Below are positions 24,676-33,919 of a DNA stretch of 64,000 bases, in pieces. A model generated the notes under the pieces. It did no database searches, was not told the DNA's origin, and saw nothing but the letters and a program-made list of their open reading frames with translations. Position numbers and translations under genes: made by a program. The first letter of the stretch is position 1, and each line of letters begins with the position of its first letter. The stretch spans positions 1 through 64,000 of the forward strand of contig JANMXI010000308.1 of the NCBI GenBank assembly GCA_031394735.1, in the 5' to 3' direction. The DNA is from TMP-86 sp031394735. GTDB lineage: Bacteria; Pseudomonadota; Gammaproteobacteria; Steroidobacterales; Steroidobacteraceae.

Positions 24676-25794
24676 ATGGCCGATGTTGATTGCCTCGAGG
24701 GCGAAGCAATCGATGGGAGTCGCCGCCGTCTGGTGGGTGCGCTGGCGCTGGCACCGTTGCTGACTCCCTTGTCGGGCTGCGGTGGAGGAGGGTCAGCCGG
24801 TATCGCAGCACCCGCCACGCGCAGTTGGAAAATGGGCTTCTTTCCGACGCCGCCGAGGCCTGATACGGCGATCGTCCTGCAGGGAATCGATCGCTTCAGC
24901 GAGCGTGCCGAGTTGCTGTGGCTCCAACAGGAATTGCCATGGACCGATCTTCTTGCCGGAATGACGCCGGACGCCGTCCTCGATCGGGATTCCGTGCCGC
25001 TGGTCAACTATTGCCGCGGCAAGGGAATGCGGTTGGGCTACATGGCTGAATTAAATGATGGACTGTCGCGCGCCGAAGAAGCGCCGCAGCTGCGTGCGCT
25101 CGGGCGCAGCATCGCTGAACCTGCGGTTCAGCAGGTCTACCGACAATACGTGCTCGCGGTCGCGGCCAAGCTGCAGCCTGATGTCATCGGCGTCGCGGCC
25201 GAGACCAATCTGGTGCGCGCCGCGGCGCCGGCGCCTTTGTATGCCGCACTGGTCCAGGCGGCCAATGCCTGCGCGACCGATCTGCAGGCGGCAAACGTGG
25301 CAGTCCCGATTTTCATCACCGTACAGGCAGAGACTGCCTGGGGCGTGCTCGGCAGCTCGTCGCCTTACGTGGGCATCGACACGGATTTTGCAGACTTTCC
25401 TTTCACGCAGATGCTGGGCATCTCGAGCTACCCGTATTTTGGGTTTACGCAGCCCGAAGAAGTCCCCACCAACTACTACTCACGGTTGTTGATCGGCCGC
25501 AGCCTGCCGGTGCTGGTCACCGAAGGCGGATGGACCAGCGCAGCCGTGGGTTCGGTGCAATCCTCGCCGGATGCGCAGGCGCGCTACCTTCGTAAGCAGG
25601 CCGACCTGCTCGACAGCGTCTCGGCCTATGGGGTGGTGCAGACGCTGTTCGCGGACATCGACCTGTCCAGCATTCCGCCGCCGGTTCCGCCGACACTTCC
25701 CGCCTTCGCCGCCATCGGCCTCACCAGCAGTACCTTCGCCGATAAGCCGGCGCTTGCCGTTTGGGATGGATTGTTTGCGCGGCACTTGCAATGA
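24676..25794 (+). CDS. Lipoprotein glycosidase-like TIM-barrel protein
   Basis: A 372-residue exported protein. The leader has RRR followed by LVGALALAPLLTPLSGC, so both a Tat-like start and a lipobox (LSGC) are present. The body looks like a (beta/alpha)8 glycoside hydrolase: two acidic positions, GVAAETNLVR (about residue 175) and LVTEGGWTS (about 277), suit acid/base and nucleophile, and ISSYPYFGF is typical of barrel strand six. It resembles GH53-type or related clan-A enzymes only loosely, so the substrate is unknown. ATG at 24676 has gggagg at 24661-24666. The amidohydrolase gene follows after 44 bases, probably co-transcribed. Confidence 0.75.
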   Translation: MADVDCLEGEAIDGSRRRLVGALALAPLLTPLSGCGGGGSAGIAAPATRSWKMGFFPTPPRPDTAIVLQGIDRFSERAELLWLQQELPWTDLLAGMTPDAVLDRDSVPLVNYCRGKGMRLGYMAELNDGLSRAEEAPQLRALGRSIAEPAVQQVYRQYVLAVAAKLQPDVIGVAAETNLVRAAAPAPLYAALVQAANACATDLQAANVAVPIFITVQAETAWGVLGSSSPYVGIDTDFADFPFTQMLGISSYPYFGFTQPEEVPTNYYSRLLIGRSLPVLVTEGGWTSAAVGSVQSSPDAQARYLRKQADLLDSVSAYGVVQTLFADIDLSSIPPPVPPTLPAFAAIGLTSSTFADKPALAVWDGLFARHLQ

Positions 25795-25838
25795 TCCGTC
25801 CGCGAATTGAAAACACTGACTATCGGTGGAGAGCAGCA

Positions 25839-27167
25839 ATGAATCGATTGGCCGCCTTGAGCTTGTATGTCTTGATCGGCGCAGGTGTCGCCAATGCTGC
25901 GGACCCGGTAGCAGCATCCTCGCCCGTCACTACCGTGCTGGTGCGAGCGAAATGGCTCATCGACGGATCCGGTGGCCCGCGTAAAGCAAATCCGGAAGTC
26001 CTCATCCAGGGCGATCGCATCATCGCCGTGCGCACGGCAGGTTCGCAAGCAACGCCGGCTGGTGCTCAGATCATCGAGCTGGGCGAGGCGACCATGCTGC
26101 CCGGCCTGATCGATACGCACACCCATTTATTTCTGCAGGGCGAGGTGCCGGATGCCGGCGGCTACGACGTGCAATTGCTGAAATTTCCAGCGTCTTACCG
26201 CGCTGCGCGCGCCACTGTCGCGGCACGGCGGGCACTGGAGCAGGGTTTCACCACCATTCGCGACGTGGAGACCGAAGGCGCGGGCTACGGCGATGTCGGG
26301 ATCAAACAGGCGATCAATGACGGCTATATTCCGGGCCCGCGGATGTTCGTCGCGACGCGCGCCATCTCCACCACCGGCGGCTATCCATTGGAAGGCTACG
26401 CACCGGAAGTGATTTTGCCCAAGGGTGTGCAGATCATCGATGGCCCGGTGGAGGCGCGCAAGGCCGCGCGTGAGCAACTCGAGAATGGCGCCGATTGGAT
26501 CAAGGTGTACATGACGCACCGTTCATGGCTGGATGAAAAAGGCGAACTCGTGTCGCAGCCCACGCTGACGCTGGAGGAGTTCAAGGCCATTGTCGATGAG
26601 GTGCATGGCTGGCGCAAGAAAGTGGCCTGTCACGCCTACAACGGTCCCGGTCTGCAGCGTGCACTGGATGGCGGTTGCGATTCCCTCGAGCACGGTCTGG
26701 AGCTCACCGATGCGCAGATCGCACAGATGGTGAAGCAGGGAACCTGGTATGTGCCGACGCTGGCCGTCTATTACTACGACTGGGATCCTGAGAATACGCC
26801 GTCGGGCAAACGCGATCGCAAGCGCACGGCGCTGCACGGCGTGTCGTTTCAAAAAGCCTTGCGTGCCGGTGTCAAAATCGCATTTGGTACGGATGCCGGC
26901 GGTTTCGTCTGGTCGGACCCGATTGCGCAGGAGTTTGAGCGCGAAGTGGAGTTCGGCATGACGCCGATGCAGGCCATCCAGTCGGCCACCACCCGCGCGG
27001 CGGAATTGCTCGGCATGCGCGGTGAACTGGGAGTGGTCGCGCCCGGCGCCTACGCTGACCTCGTCGCCGTGGCAGGCGATCCGCTCGCCGACGTACGCGA
27101 ATTGAAGAAGGTGCAATTCGTCATGAAGGGCGGCGCCGTTTTCAAAGCTGCCGGTGGGTCAGGCTGA
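25839..27167 (+). CDS. Exported metal-dependent amidohydrolase, first of a tandem pair
   Basis: A 442-residue amidohydrolase. MNRLAALSLYVLIGAGVANA is the signal peptide, giving a periplasmic or surface enzyme. Metal-site residues are HTH in LIDTHTHLF, Lys in DWIKVYMTH, His in KVACHAYNG, His in DSLEHGLEL and Asp in AFGTDAGGF. It belongs to the same subfamily as the enzyme at 12676-13956 and the next gene, the imidazolonepropionase / Sgx-type carboxypeptidase group. The start is chosen at 25839, after ggtggagagc; the frame extends upstream into the lipoprotein gene without leader character. Only 10 bases separate it from the next gene. Confidence 0.9.
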   Translation: MNRLAALSLYVLIGAGVANAADPVAASSPVTTVLVRAKWLIDGSGGPRKANPEVLIQGDRIIAVRTAGSQATPAGAQIIELGEATMLPGLIDTHTHLFLQGEVPDAGGYDVQLLKFPASYRAARATVAARRALEQGFTTIRDVETEGAGYGDVGIKQAINDGYIPGPRMFVATRAISTTGGYPLEGYAPEVILPKGVQIIDGPVEARKAAREQLENGADWIKVYMTHRSWLDEKGELVSQPTLTLEEFKAIVDEVHGWRKKVACHAYNGPGLQRALDGGCDSLEHGLELTDAQIAQMVKQGTWYVPTLAVYYYDWDPENTPSGKRDRKRTALHGVSFQKALRAGVKIAFGTDAGGFVWSDPIAQEFEREVEFGMTPMQAIQSATTRAAELLGMRGELGVVAPGAYADLVAVAGDPLADVRELKKVQFVMKGGAVFKAAGGSG

Positions 27168-27177
27168 GGAGGATCCC

Positions 27178-28431
27178 ATGCACACATTGCGCTCGCCTCT
27201 GTTGATTTCGGCACTCTTGCTGTCCACCGGATTGGCGGCCCAAGTCGCCCCGGTCCCGCCGCCGGCGGCGCCAGGTCCGTTGGTCATCCTGACCGACCAC
27301 GCGCTGGATGGGCAGGGCGGCACTTTGCATGACGCGCGCATCGGTATTGCCGGGGGTCGCATCACCACGCTCGCGGCGCAGGCGGGAGGCGCCGTCATCG
27401 ACTTGCGCGGCTACACGGTGTTACCAGGTTGGATCGATACCCACGTGCATCTGGACTCACACTTCGACCGCACCGGGCGCATTGCGACCGAGAGCGAACC
27501 GCCGCTCGAAGCGGCAATGGGAATCGCCGGTGCTGGGTGGGACACCCTGATGGGTGGGTTTACGACCGTGCAGACAGTCGGCGATCCGAGCGAAAAGCCG
27601 CTGCGAGATGCCATTCGCAACCGCGGCTTTCCCGGTCCGCGCGTGCTGACCTCGCTGGCGTGGATCGAAGGCGACAGCAAGACCTCGCGCGAGGACCTGA
27701 TCGCAGCGGTGCGGGCGCGCAAGCAGCAGGGTGCGGATCTGATCAAGATCTTTGCCTCCTCCAGTCAGCGCGTGGGTGCGACGCCGACGTTCACCGAGGA
27801 GCAGTTGCGCATTTTGTGCGATGAGGCCCGGGCGGTGGGACTTCGTTCGATGGTGCACGCGTATCGTTCGCAGGTCTCGGCAGCCGCGCGCGCCGGTTGC
27901 AGAGAGATTGAACACGCCACCTATGCGACGCAGGCCGATCTGGATACGGCGGTCGCAGCCGGTGCTTTCATCAGTCCGCAGGTGGGTCTGGTGGTGCAGA
28001 ACTACCTTGCCAACAAGGCTCGCTACCTCGGCGTCGGAAATTACACCGAGGAAGGCATGGCCACGATGGATCGGGATCTGCACTACGACTTCGAGGTGTG
28101 CACGATGGCGGTTCATACACCCAATGCCAAGGTGGTGTTCTCAACCGATGCGACGGCCGGCGCGCATGGCCACAATGCCGAGGAGTTTCTCGGTCGCGTG
28201 CAGCATTGCGGACAGACGCCAATGGCAGCGCTGGTATCGGCCAATGTCGTTGCGGCGGAAGCCATCGGCATGGCCGATACGCTGGGCAAGCTCGCGCCGG
28301 GTTACGAAGCGGACATCATTGCGCTGGAGGGCGACCCGTTGAAGGATCTGACGGCAGTGCGCCGCGTGGTGTTCGTGATGCGCGGTGGCGTCGTGTACAA
28401 GTGGGCGGGCGCGGCGCTGCGCAAGCGCTAG
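27178..28431 (+). CDS. Exported metal-dependent amidohydrolase, second of a tandem pair
   Basis: A 417-residue paralogue of the preceding enzyme. The leader is MHTLRSPLLISALLLSTGLA. Metal-site residues are HVH in WIDTHVHLD, Lys in DLIKIFASS, His in RSMVHAYRS, His in REIEHATYA and Asp in VFSTDATAGAHG. gaggagga (27168-27175), lying directly after the upstream stop, gives a strong ribosome site, so the two are one operon. Active-site loops differ from the neighbour (HFDRTGRI against LQGEVPD), so the substrates probably differ. Family members act on peptides, cyclic imides or N-acyl groups. Confidence 0.9.
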   Translation: MHTLRSPLLISALLLSTGLAAQVAPVPPPAAPGPLVILTDHALDGQGGTLHDARIGIAGGRITTLAAQAGGAVIDLRGYTVLPGWIDTHVHLDSHFDRTGRIATESEPPLEAAMGIAGAGWDTLMGGFTTVQTVGDPSEKPLRDAIRNRGFPGPRVLTSLAWIEGDSKTSREDLIAAVRARKQQGADLIKIFASSSQRVGATPTFTEEQLRILCDEARAVGLRSMVHAYRSQVSAAARAGCREIEHATYATQADLDTAVAAGAFISPQVGLVVQNYLANKARYLGVGNYTEEGMATMDRDLHYDFEVCTMAVHTPNAKVVFSTDATAGAHGHNAEEFLGRVQHCGQTPMAALVSANVVAAEAIGMADTLGKLAPGYEADIIALEGDPLKDLTAVRRVVFVMRGGVVYKWAGAALRKR

Positions 28432-28462
28432 GAGACTCCTCGAGAGCGAACCTGAAACGCGT

Positions 28463-30622
28463 TCACTGCTGTCCGGATTCAATTGCGGAGTCGGGGCCTA
28501 GGTGCGTCGCCAGGTAAGCGGCGATTTCCGCATACTGCGCGTCGGACAGCAGCGCGCCGCGCGCAACCATCGTATCCATCTGTGCTTCCCACTGCTTGCG
28601 GTTCAGCCTCTTGCCGGTGACGGTGTCGAGCGAGTGGCACTGCGAGCAGACTTGCTCGAGCAGTTCCGCGCCGTGTACTTGCGTCACAGCGGTGGCGGCG
28701 GGCGTGGCCGCATCGGACTGGGCACCCAGTGCGAAGGCCATCAAGGTTGCGCCGGATCCCGGCCCGCCGGCGGCAATGATCACGAATTGCCGGGCGCCGA
28801 TGCGATAGGTCATCGGTGTGCCATGGGTCTTGGCACCCGTGGAATACCGCCATAGTTCCACGCCGCTACGTTTGTCCACGGCGTGAAAGGCGGCATCGCC
28901 TCCACCGACGAACACCAGTCCACCGCGCGTGACGATGGCGCCGGCGGTGCCCACCGCGCCCAAGGCGGCAGGCAGGGTGGCGCCGCGCAGCGCGGGATGT
29001 TGGCGGATCGCCTGATCGTCGCCGAAGGGCACCTGCCATTGCATGCGTGCGGCGTTCAAGTCCAGGGCATCGAGGAAAGCATACGGTGGTTTGAGCAGCG
29101 GGATGCGATGCTGCAGGTATAAGGACTCATCGCCGGTATCGTTCGGGCCGACCTGCGGAACATCACCCCGCGCATCGGTCATGTCCGGATACACCAGCGC
29201 CGGATCGTTGTTGACCTTGACATATAGGACGCCGGTTTCCGGGTCGAACGCGCCGCCGCCCCAATCGGCTCCACCCAGCAAGCCCGGACGGATCAACGTG
29301 CCTTGCAGACTCGGTGGAGTGAATAGCGGTCCGATGCGTAGTCGTTGCAGCACGCTCAAAGCCTGCGCGTGCAGCGCAGGCGTCAAGTCGGTTGCGTCTT
29401 CCAGAGTGACGCCTTGTGGGACCAATGGCGGCATGCCCACGGGCATCGGCTGACTGGGGGAGGCTTTCTCGCCGGGGACGTCACTCCCCGGTACGGTGCG
29501 CTCCTCGATCGGCCACAGCGGTGCGCCCGTGACGCGATCGAAGCCGAAAACGAATCCCTGTTTCGTGAGCTGCACGACCGCATCGATCGTTTTGCCTGCC
29601 TTCTTGATCCGGACCAGTATCGGTGCAGCCGGTGCATCGTAGTCCCACAGGCCGTGATGGACGAGTTGTCGGTGCCAACGGCGTTTGCCGGAATTCGCAT
29701 CCAGGCACACGATGGAGTCGGCGAATAAATTGGCGCCGCCACGATTGCCGCCGTAGAAGTCGTTGCTCGGCGTGCCCACGGGCAGATACAGCAGACCGCG
29801 CCGCTCATCGATGCTCATCGGCGCCCACACATTGGTGTGGCCGGTGAATTGATTGGATTGATTCTCCCAACTCTCGGCGCCGAATTCACCCGCGCGCGGC
29901 ACCGTATGAAAACTCCACACACGCCGCCCCGTGCGTGCGTCGTAGGCGCGTACATCGCCCGGTGGATCGCGCCGGTAGATCAGCCTGTCGGCCACGCCGT
30001 TGCCGACGATGATGAGATTGCGATACACGATAGGCGGGGAGGTGTTGGTGAAGTGCTTGGGATTCACCGGCCATTGCAGACCCTGAAGCAAATTCACCAC
30101 GCCATGATCGCCGAATTCCTGCACCGGCTCGCCGGTGCGCGCGTCCAATTCGATCAGCCGCTGCCGTGAAGCCAGCACGATGCGCAGCGCGTGGCTCTTG
30201 GGATCGCGCCAGGCCGCGACGCCGCGATGCACGAAGCCGGTGCCATTGAGCACCTGGCCCGCGACGTATGCCTTTGGATCGTAGCTCCAAATCTGCTGCC
30301 CGGTGGCGGGGTTCAGTGCGACGACTCGGTTGTACGGTGTGCTCAAATACATCACGCCATCGATGACGATTGGCGTGGTCTGGAACATACCGGGGGAGGT
30401 CCCGAATTCCTTCAACGCAGCTTCACCCGTGCGCCATTGCCAGGCCAGGCGCAATTGCGCGACGTTGGATGCGTTGATGTCGCGAAGCGGAGAATAGTTT
30501 GCGCGTTCTGAACTTCCGCCATAAGCGGGCCAGTCGACGCCTGCGCTGCCGGCCGCAGCGGGCAGCGACAGCGTGGTCAGCAACAAAGCGGCGGGCAGAG
30601 TGCGTCGCGAGTGACGGTTCAC
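28463..30622 (-). CDS. PQQ-dependent dehydrogenase with C-terminal cytochrome c
   Basis: A 719-residue periplasmic quinohaemoprotein. After a leader (RRTLPAALLLTTLSLPAAA) comes an eight-bladed propeller with PQQ-type blades, such as DWPAYGGSSERANYSPL, PLTPIVIDGVMYLSTPYNRV-like strands and GDVRAYDARTGRRVWSF. The C-terminal 80 residues carry one haem motif, CSQCH, in LLEQVCSQCHSLDTVTGKRL. Electrons from substrate oxidation would pass from PQQ to this haem. It is most like soluble relatives of membrane glucose dehydrogenase; the substrate is not known. GTG at 30622 is chosen; an in-frame TTG at 30646 is an alternative. No pqq biosynthesis gene is in the window. Confidence 0.88.
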   Translation of the reverse strand: MNRHSRRTLPAALLLTTLSLPAAAGSAGVDWPAYGGSSERANYSPLRDINASNVAQLRLAWQWRTGEAALKEFGTSPGMFQTTPIVIDGVMYLSTPYNRVVALNPATGQQIWSYDPKAYVAGQVLNGTGFVHRGVAAWRDPKSHALRIVLASRQRLIELDARTGEPVQEFGDHGVVNLLQGLQWPVNPKHFTNTSPPIVYRNLIIVGNGVADRLIYRRDPPGDVRAYDARTGRRVWSFHTVPRAGEFGAESWENQSNQFTGHTNVWAPMSIDERRGLLYLPVGTPSNDFYGGNRGGANLFADSIVCLDANSGKRRWHRQLVHHGLWDYDAPAAPILVRIKKAGKTIDAVVQLTKQGFVFGFDRVTGAPLWPIEERTVPGSDVPGEKASPSQPMPVGMPPLVPQGVTLEDATDLTPALHAQALSVLQRLRIGPLFTPPSLQGTLIRPGLLGGADWGGGAFDPETGVLYVKVNNDPALVYPDMTDARGDVPQVGPNDTGDESLYLQHRIPLLKPPYAFLDALDLNAARMQWQVPFGDDQAIRQHPALRGATLPAALGAVGTAGAIVTRGGLVFVGGGDAAFHAVDKRSGVELWRYSTGAKTHGTPMTYRIGARQFVIIAAGGPGSGATLMAFALGAQSDAATPAATAVTQVHGAELLEQVCSQCHSLDTVTGKRLNRKQWEAQMDTMVARGALLSDAQYAEIAAYLATHLGPDSAIESGQQ

Positions 30623-30840
30623 GTTACAGCATGCACCTTGAAACAAGCGTGGCCAACAGTATAGTCCTGCGGCGGCTCAACGCGGGCATCGATTGCCAAG
30701 GGTTCTGTGTACGTAGAATACCTTATGAATGTGCCGCGCCGAAGTGTCAGCATGGAGCATCCGTTCGCAAGCGCACATAGACTCGTTCCCAGGCAGCGTA
30801 TCGTGCTGACTTCACGGCGACGGACACGATAGACAACCAT

Positions 30841-33396
30841 ATGGAACACAACGGGCTGAGCGCGGTCGCCGCCGCCGAGCGCCTCAAATCTGACGGATAC
30901 AATGAGCTGCCCTCGCCGGAACGGCGCGGATTTCTTCGCATCCTGTCCGAAGTGGTGCGGCAACCCATGTTTGCGTTACTGATCGGCGGCGGCGTGGTCT
31001 ACCTGTTGTTGGGCGACCGGCTGGAGGCGGTGCTACTGCTGGCGTTCGCTTCCTTGTCGGTGACCATCACCATCGTGCAGGAGTCGCGCAGCGAACGCAT
31101 GTTGGAAGCGCTGCGAAATCTTGCAAGCCCGCGCGCCCTCGTGATTCGCGATGGGCAGCGCATTCAGATCGCGGGCCGGGAGGTTGTCAGCGGGGATCTC
31201 CTCGTGGTCGGCGAGGGCGATCGAGTGGCCGCCGACGCGTTGCTGCTGACGGCGCAGGAACTGCTGCTCGATGAGTCGCTGTTGACCGGCGAGTCCGTTG
31301 CGGTGAACAAGCGAGCCGCATCTGCGGACGAGTCGGACGCTGGTTCCGTGATCGCTCCGGCGCCCGGTGGCGAGAATCTCCCCTACGTCTTTGCTGGAAC
31401 GCTGGTCGTGCGCGGCATGGGGCGGGCGCTGGTAAATGCCACCGGCGCCCGTAGCGAAATGGGAAAAATAGGCCGTGCGCTCAGCAGCATCGAAACCGAA
31501 CAACCGCGCCTGCAATTGCAGATCCGCTGGCTGATCCGCGATTTCGCCATTTTCGGCACCCTCGCCGGTGGGCTCACCGTCCTGCTGTTCGGATTGCTGC
31601 GCGGTTCGTGGCTGGAGGCGATGCTGGGAGGTATCGCGCTTGGCATGTCACTGCTGCCGGAGGAATTCCCGCTAGTGATGACCGTGTTCATGGCCATGGG
31701 CGCATGGCGGATTTCGCGGGCGCGAGTCCTGACGCGCCGCGCATCCGCCATCGAGACTTTGGGCTCAACCACCGTGCTGTGTACCGACAAGACCGGTACG
31801 TTGACGCAAAATCAGATGACAGTGGTCGGCATAGTCGGCGCACAGACACGCTGGGATCCGACTGGAAATACTGCGCCGGCCGCAGCGGTCGAAGCGGTTC
31901 TGCGAGCCGCGCTAGGTGCCTGTCCTGACGCACCCACCGACCCTATGGACGTGGCGATCGCCGCCGTCGCGGCGCAATCGCAGGTCACCGACGTATCGCC
32001 GCGGCGGTTGATTCGAGCGTATGGGATGAAGCCGGATCTGTTTGCGGTCGCCAATCTCATCGATGAAGGTACGGGTGGCAGTGTCCGGGCATACGCGAAG
32101 GGCGCCTTGGAGGCGATCGTGGAATTGTGCGCGTTAAGTCCCGCAACCGCGCTGGGCATTCGCACCCAGGCGGATGCAATGGCGCAGGAGGGGATCCGCG
32201 TGCTCGCCGTCGCCCGATCCGCACCGATCAGTCAGGCGCAACTTGCCAAGCTGCCGGAATCAGCGCGGGGATTCGCGTTCGAGTACCTGGGGCTGGTTGG
32301 CTTCTCCGATCCCCTGCGATCCAATGTGCCGGCGGCGGTTGCGGAATGCAAATCCGCCGGCATTCGCGTGATCATGATCACCGGGGACTACCCGCTCACC
32401 GCCAGCGCCATGGGTCGGCAGGCCGGCCTGGACGGCGAACGGGTCCTGTCGGGCGAGGACATCGAACGGCTGACCGACGAGGATCTTGCGAATCAACTCG
32501 CGACGACCTCGATCTTCGCGCGCATCCGGCCGGCGCAAAAATTGCGCATCGTGGAATGTCTGAAACGTCGCGGTGACATCGTCGCCATGACCGGAGACGG
32601 CGTGAATGACGCTCCGGCCATCAAGGCAGCCCATATCGGCATCGCCATGGGAGGACGCGGCACGGACGTCGCGCGTGAAGCGTCGGCGATTGTCTTGCTG
32701 GACGATGATTTCGGTTCGATCGTGACGACGATCCGCCTTGGCCGGCGGATTTACGACAATCTGCGCAAGGCAATCGAGTATATCGTCGCCGTGCATATTC
32801 CCATCGCCGGGCTCGCGCTGTTGCCACTGTTGCTGGGGTTGCCGTTGATCCTCACGCCCATCCACATCGCGTTTTTGGAGATGATCATCGACCCGGCGTG
32901 TTCCATGGTGTTCGAAGCCGAGAAGGCCGAAGAGGATGTCATGCGGCGCCCGTCGCGCGATCCCAAGAGTCCGTTGCTATTGCGCAGACGCATAGCGTGG
33001 GCGGTGCTTCAGGGCACGGGCGTTTTCGCGGTCCTGGCGGTGGTCCTCATCATGGCCTCACGTCTCGGCGTGCCGGAACTGCGGTTGCGTACCCTGGTGT
33101 TCACATCGCTGGTCCTCGCCAATATGGGATTGATCCTGGTGAACCGATCATTCAAGTCGTCATTGGCGAGTGCACTGCTGCGGCCGAACCGGGCTTTATG
33201 GATGCTGCTGGGCGGCGTTTCGCTTATTCTTGCCATGGCAATTTTCTGGCCCCCCGCGCAGCTCTTGTTTCATTTCGCCTCGTTGAGCGGGATCGATCTA
33301 TCGATCTGTGCCGGCGCGGGTCTGATCTGTTTCGTCGGACTGGAAGGCGTGAAGTGGTTGTGGTTTCGACGGCGCCTCGGCAACCAGCCCGCGTGA
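30841..33396 (+). CDS. Cation-transporting P-type ATPase (P2/Ca-type)
   Basis: An 851-residue ion pump. In order: cation-ATPase N-terminal segment (GLSAVAAAERLKSDGYNELP), TM1-2, actuator domain with LLTGES, TM3-4 with LLPEEFPLVMTV, phosphorylation motif DKTGTLT with D316, N-domain, TGDGVND hinge, and six C-terminal helices. The PEEFP motif in TM4 places it with the calcium/manganese-like P2 group rather than with heavy-metal P1B pumps, and there is no CxxC metal-binding domain. The ion is not certain. The ATG at 30841 lacks an obvious ribosome site. The preceding 194 bases hold no gene and no strong promoter motif. Confidence 0.92.
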   Translation: MEHNGLSAVAAAERLKSDGYNELPSPERRGFLRILSEVVRQPMFALLIGGGVVYLLLGDRLEAVLLLAFASLSVTITIVQESRSERMLEALRNLASPRALVIRDGQRIQIAGREVVSGDLLVVGEGDRVAADALLLTAQELLLDESLLTGESVAVNKRAASADESDAGSVIAPAPGGENLPYVFAGTLVVRGMGRALVNATGARSEMGKIGRALSSIETEQPRLQLQIRWLIRDFAIFGTLAGGLTVLLFGLLRGSWLEAMLGGIALGMSLLPEEFPLVMTVFMAMGAWRISRARVLTRRASAIETLGSTTVLCTDKTGTLTQNQMTVVGIVGAQTRWDPTGNTAPAAAVEAVLRAALGACPDAPTDPMDVAIAAVAAQSQVTDVSPRRLIRAYGMKPDLFAVANLIDEGTGGSVRAYAKGALEAIVELCALSPATALGIRTQADAMAQEGIRVLAVARSAPISQAQLAKLPESARGFAFEYLGLVGFSDPLRSNVPAAVAECKSAGIRVIMITGDYPLTASAMGRQAGLDGERVLSGEDIERLTDEDLANQLATTSIFARIRPAQKLRIVECLKRRGDIVAMTGDGVNDAPAIKAAHIGIAMGGRGTDVAREASAIVLLDDDFGSIVTTIRLGRRIYDNLRKAIEYIVAVHIPIAGLALLPLLLGLPLILTPIHIAFLEMIIDPACSMVFEAEKAEEDVMRRPSRDPKSPLLLRRRIAWAVLQGTGVFAVLAVVLIMASRLGVPELRLRTLVFTSLVLANMGLILVNRSFKSSLASALLRPNRALWMLLGGVSLILAMAIFWPPAQLLFHFASLSGIDLSICAGAGLICFVGLEGVKWLWFRRRLGNQPA

Positions 33397-33484
33397 GTGG
33401 ATTCCGAACGGTATAACTCGCCGCTCAATTGCGCTCGCCGTGCCAATCGGCTTTACTGGTCGCTGTTAACCATGGCAGCGCATC

Positions 33485-33919
33485 ATGCATTTGAACGCAG
33501 TGGATCTGAGTAACGATGCGGCAGCCGCCGCCTTCGTCAAATGCGAGACCGTAGAAGTGGCCTTCGCCCGGACAGCGGGCGAGTTGCTTAGCCGGGAGGG
33601 GCCCAACCGTTATGCGGCGGGCGATGCGCTAGTGACGGGCGCGGACGGTGATGTCTGGAGCGTATCGCGTAACCGCTTCGATGCCCGCTATGAATCCGTG
33701 CCCCCATTGCATCACGGCAACGACGGCGCCTATCGCAACAAACGCTTGCCGGTGCTCGCGCGGCAAATGGCAGTCGCATTCACTCTGGCTCGCAGCGCCG
33801 GTGGCGACCTGCTGCGGGGCAAGGCGGGTGATTGGCTGATGCAATACGCCCCGGGCGATTACGGCATCGTCGACCAGGATAAATTCGCGCGCGTGTACCG
33901 CCGTTTGGAAATGCCATGA
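33485..33919 (+). CDS. PGDYG domain protein
   Basis: A 144-residue protein named for the motif PGDYGIVDQDKFARVYRR near its C-terminus (Pfam-type PGDYG family, function unknown). The centre, DVWSVSRNRFDARYESVPP, is also typical. No signal peptide or membrane helix is seen. Its stop overlaps the next ATG (ATGA, 33916-33919), so it is translationally coupled to the phospholipase D family gene, which suggests a linked role. Confidence 0.75.
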   Translation: MHLNAVDLSNDAAAAAFVKCETVEVAFARTAGELLSREGPNRYAAGDALVTGADGDVWSVSRNRFDARYESVPPLHHGNDGAYRNKRLPVLARQMAVAFTLARSAGGDLLRGKAGDWLMQYAPGDYGIVDQDKFARVYRRLEMP

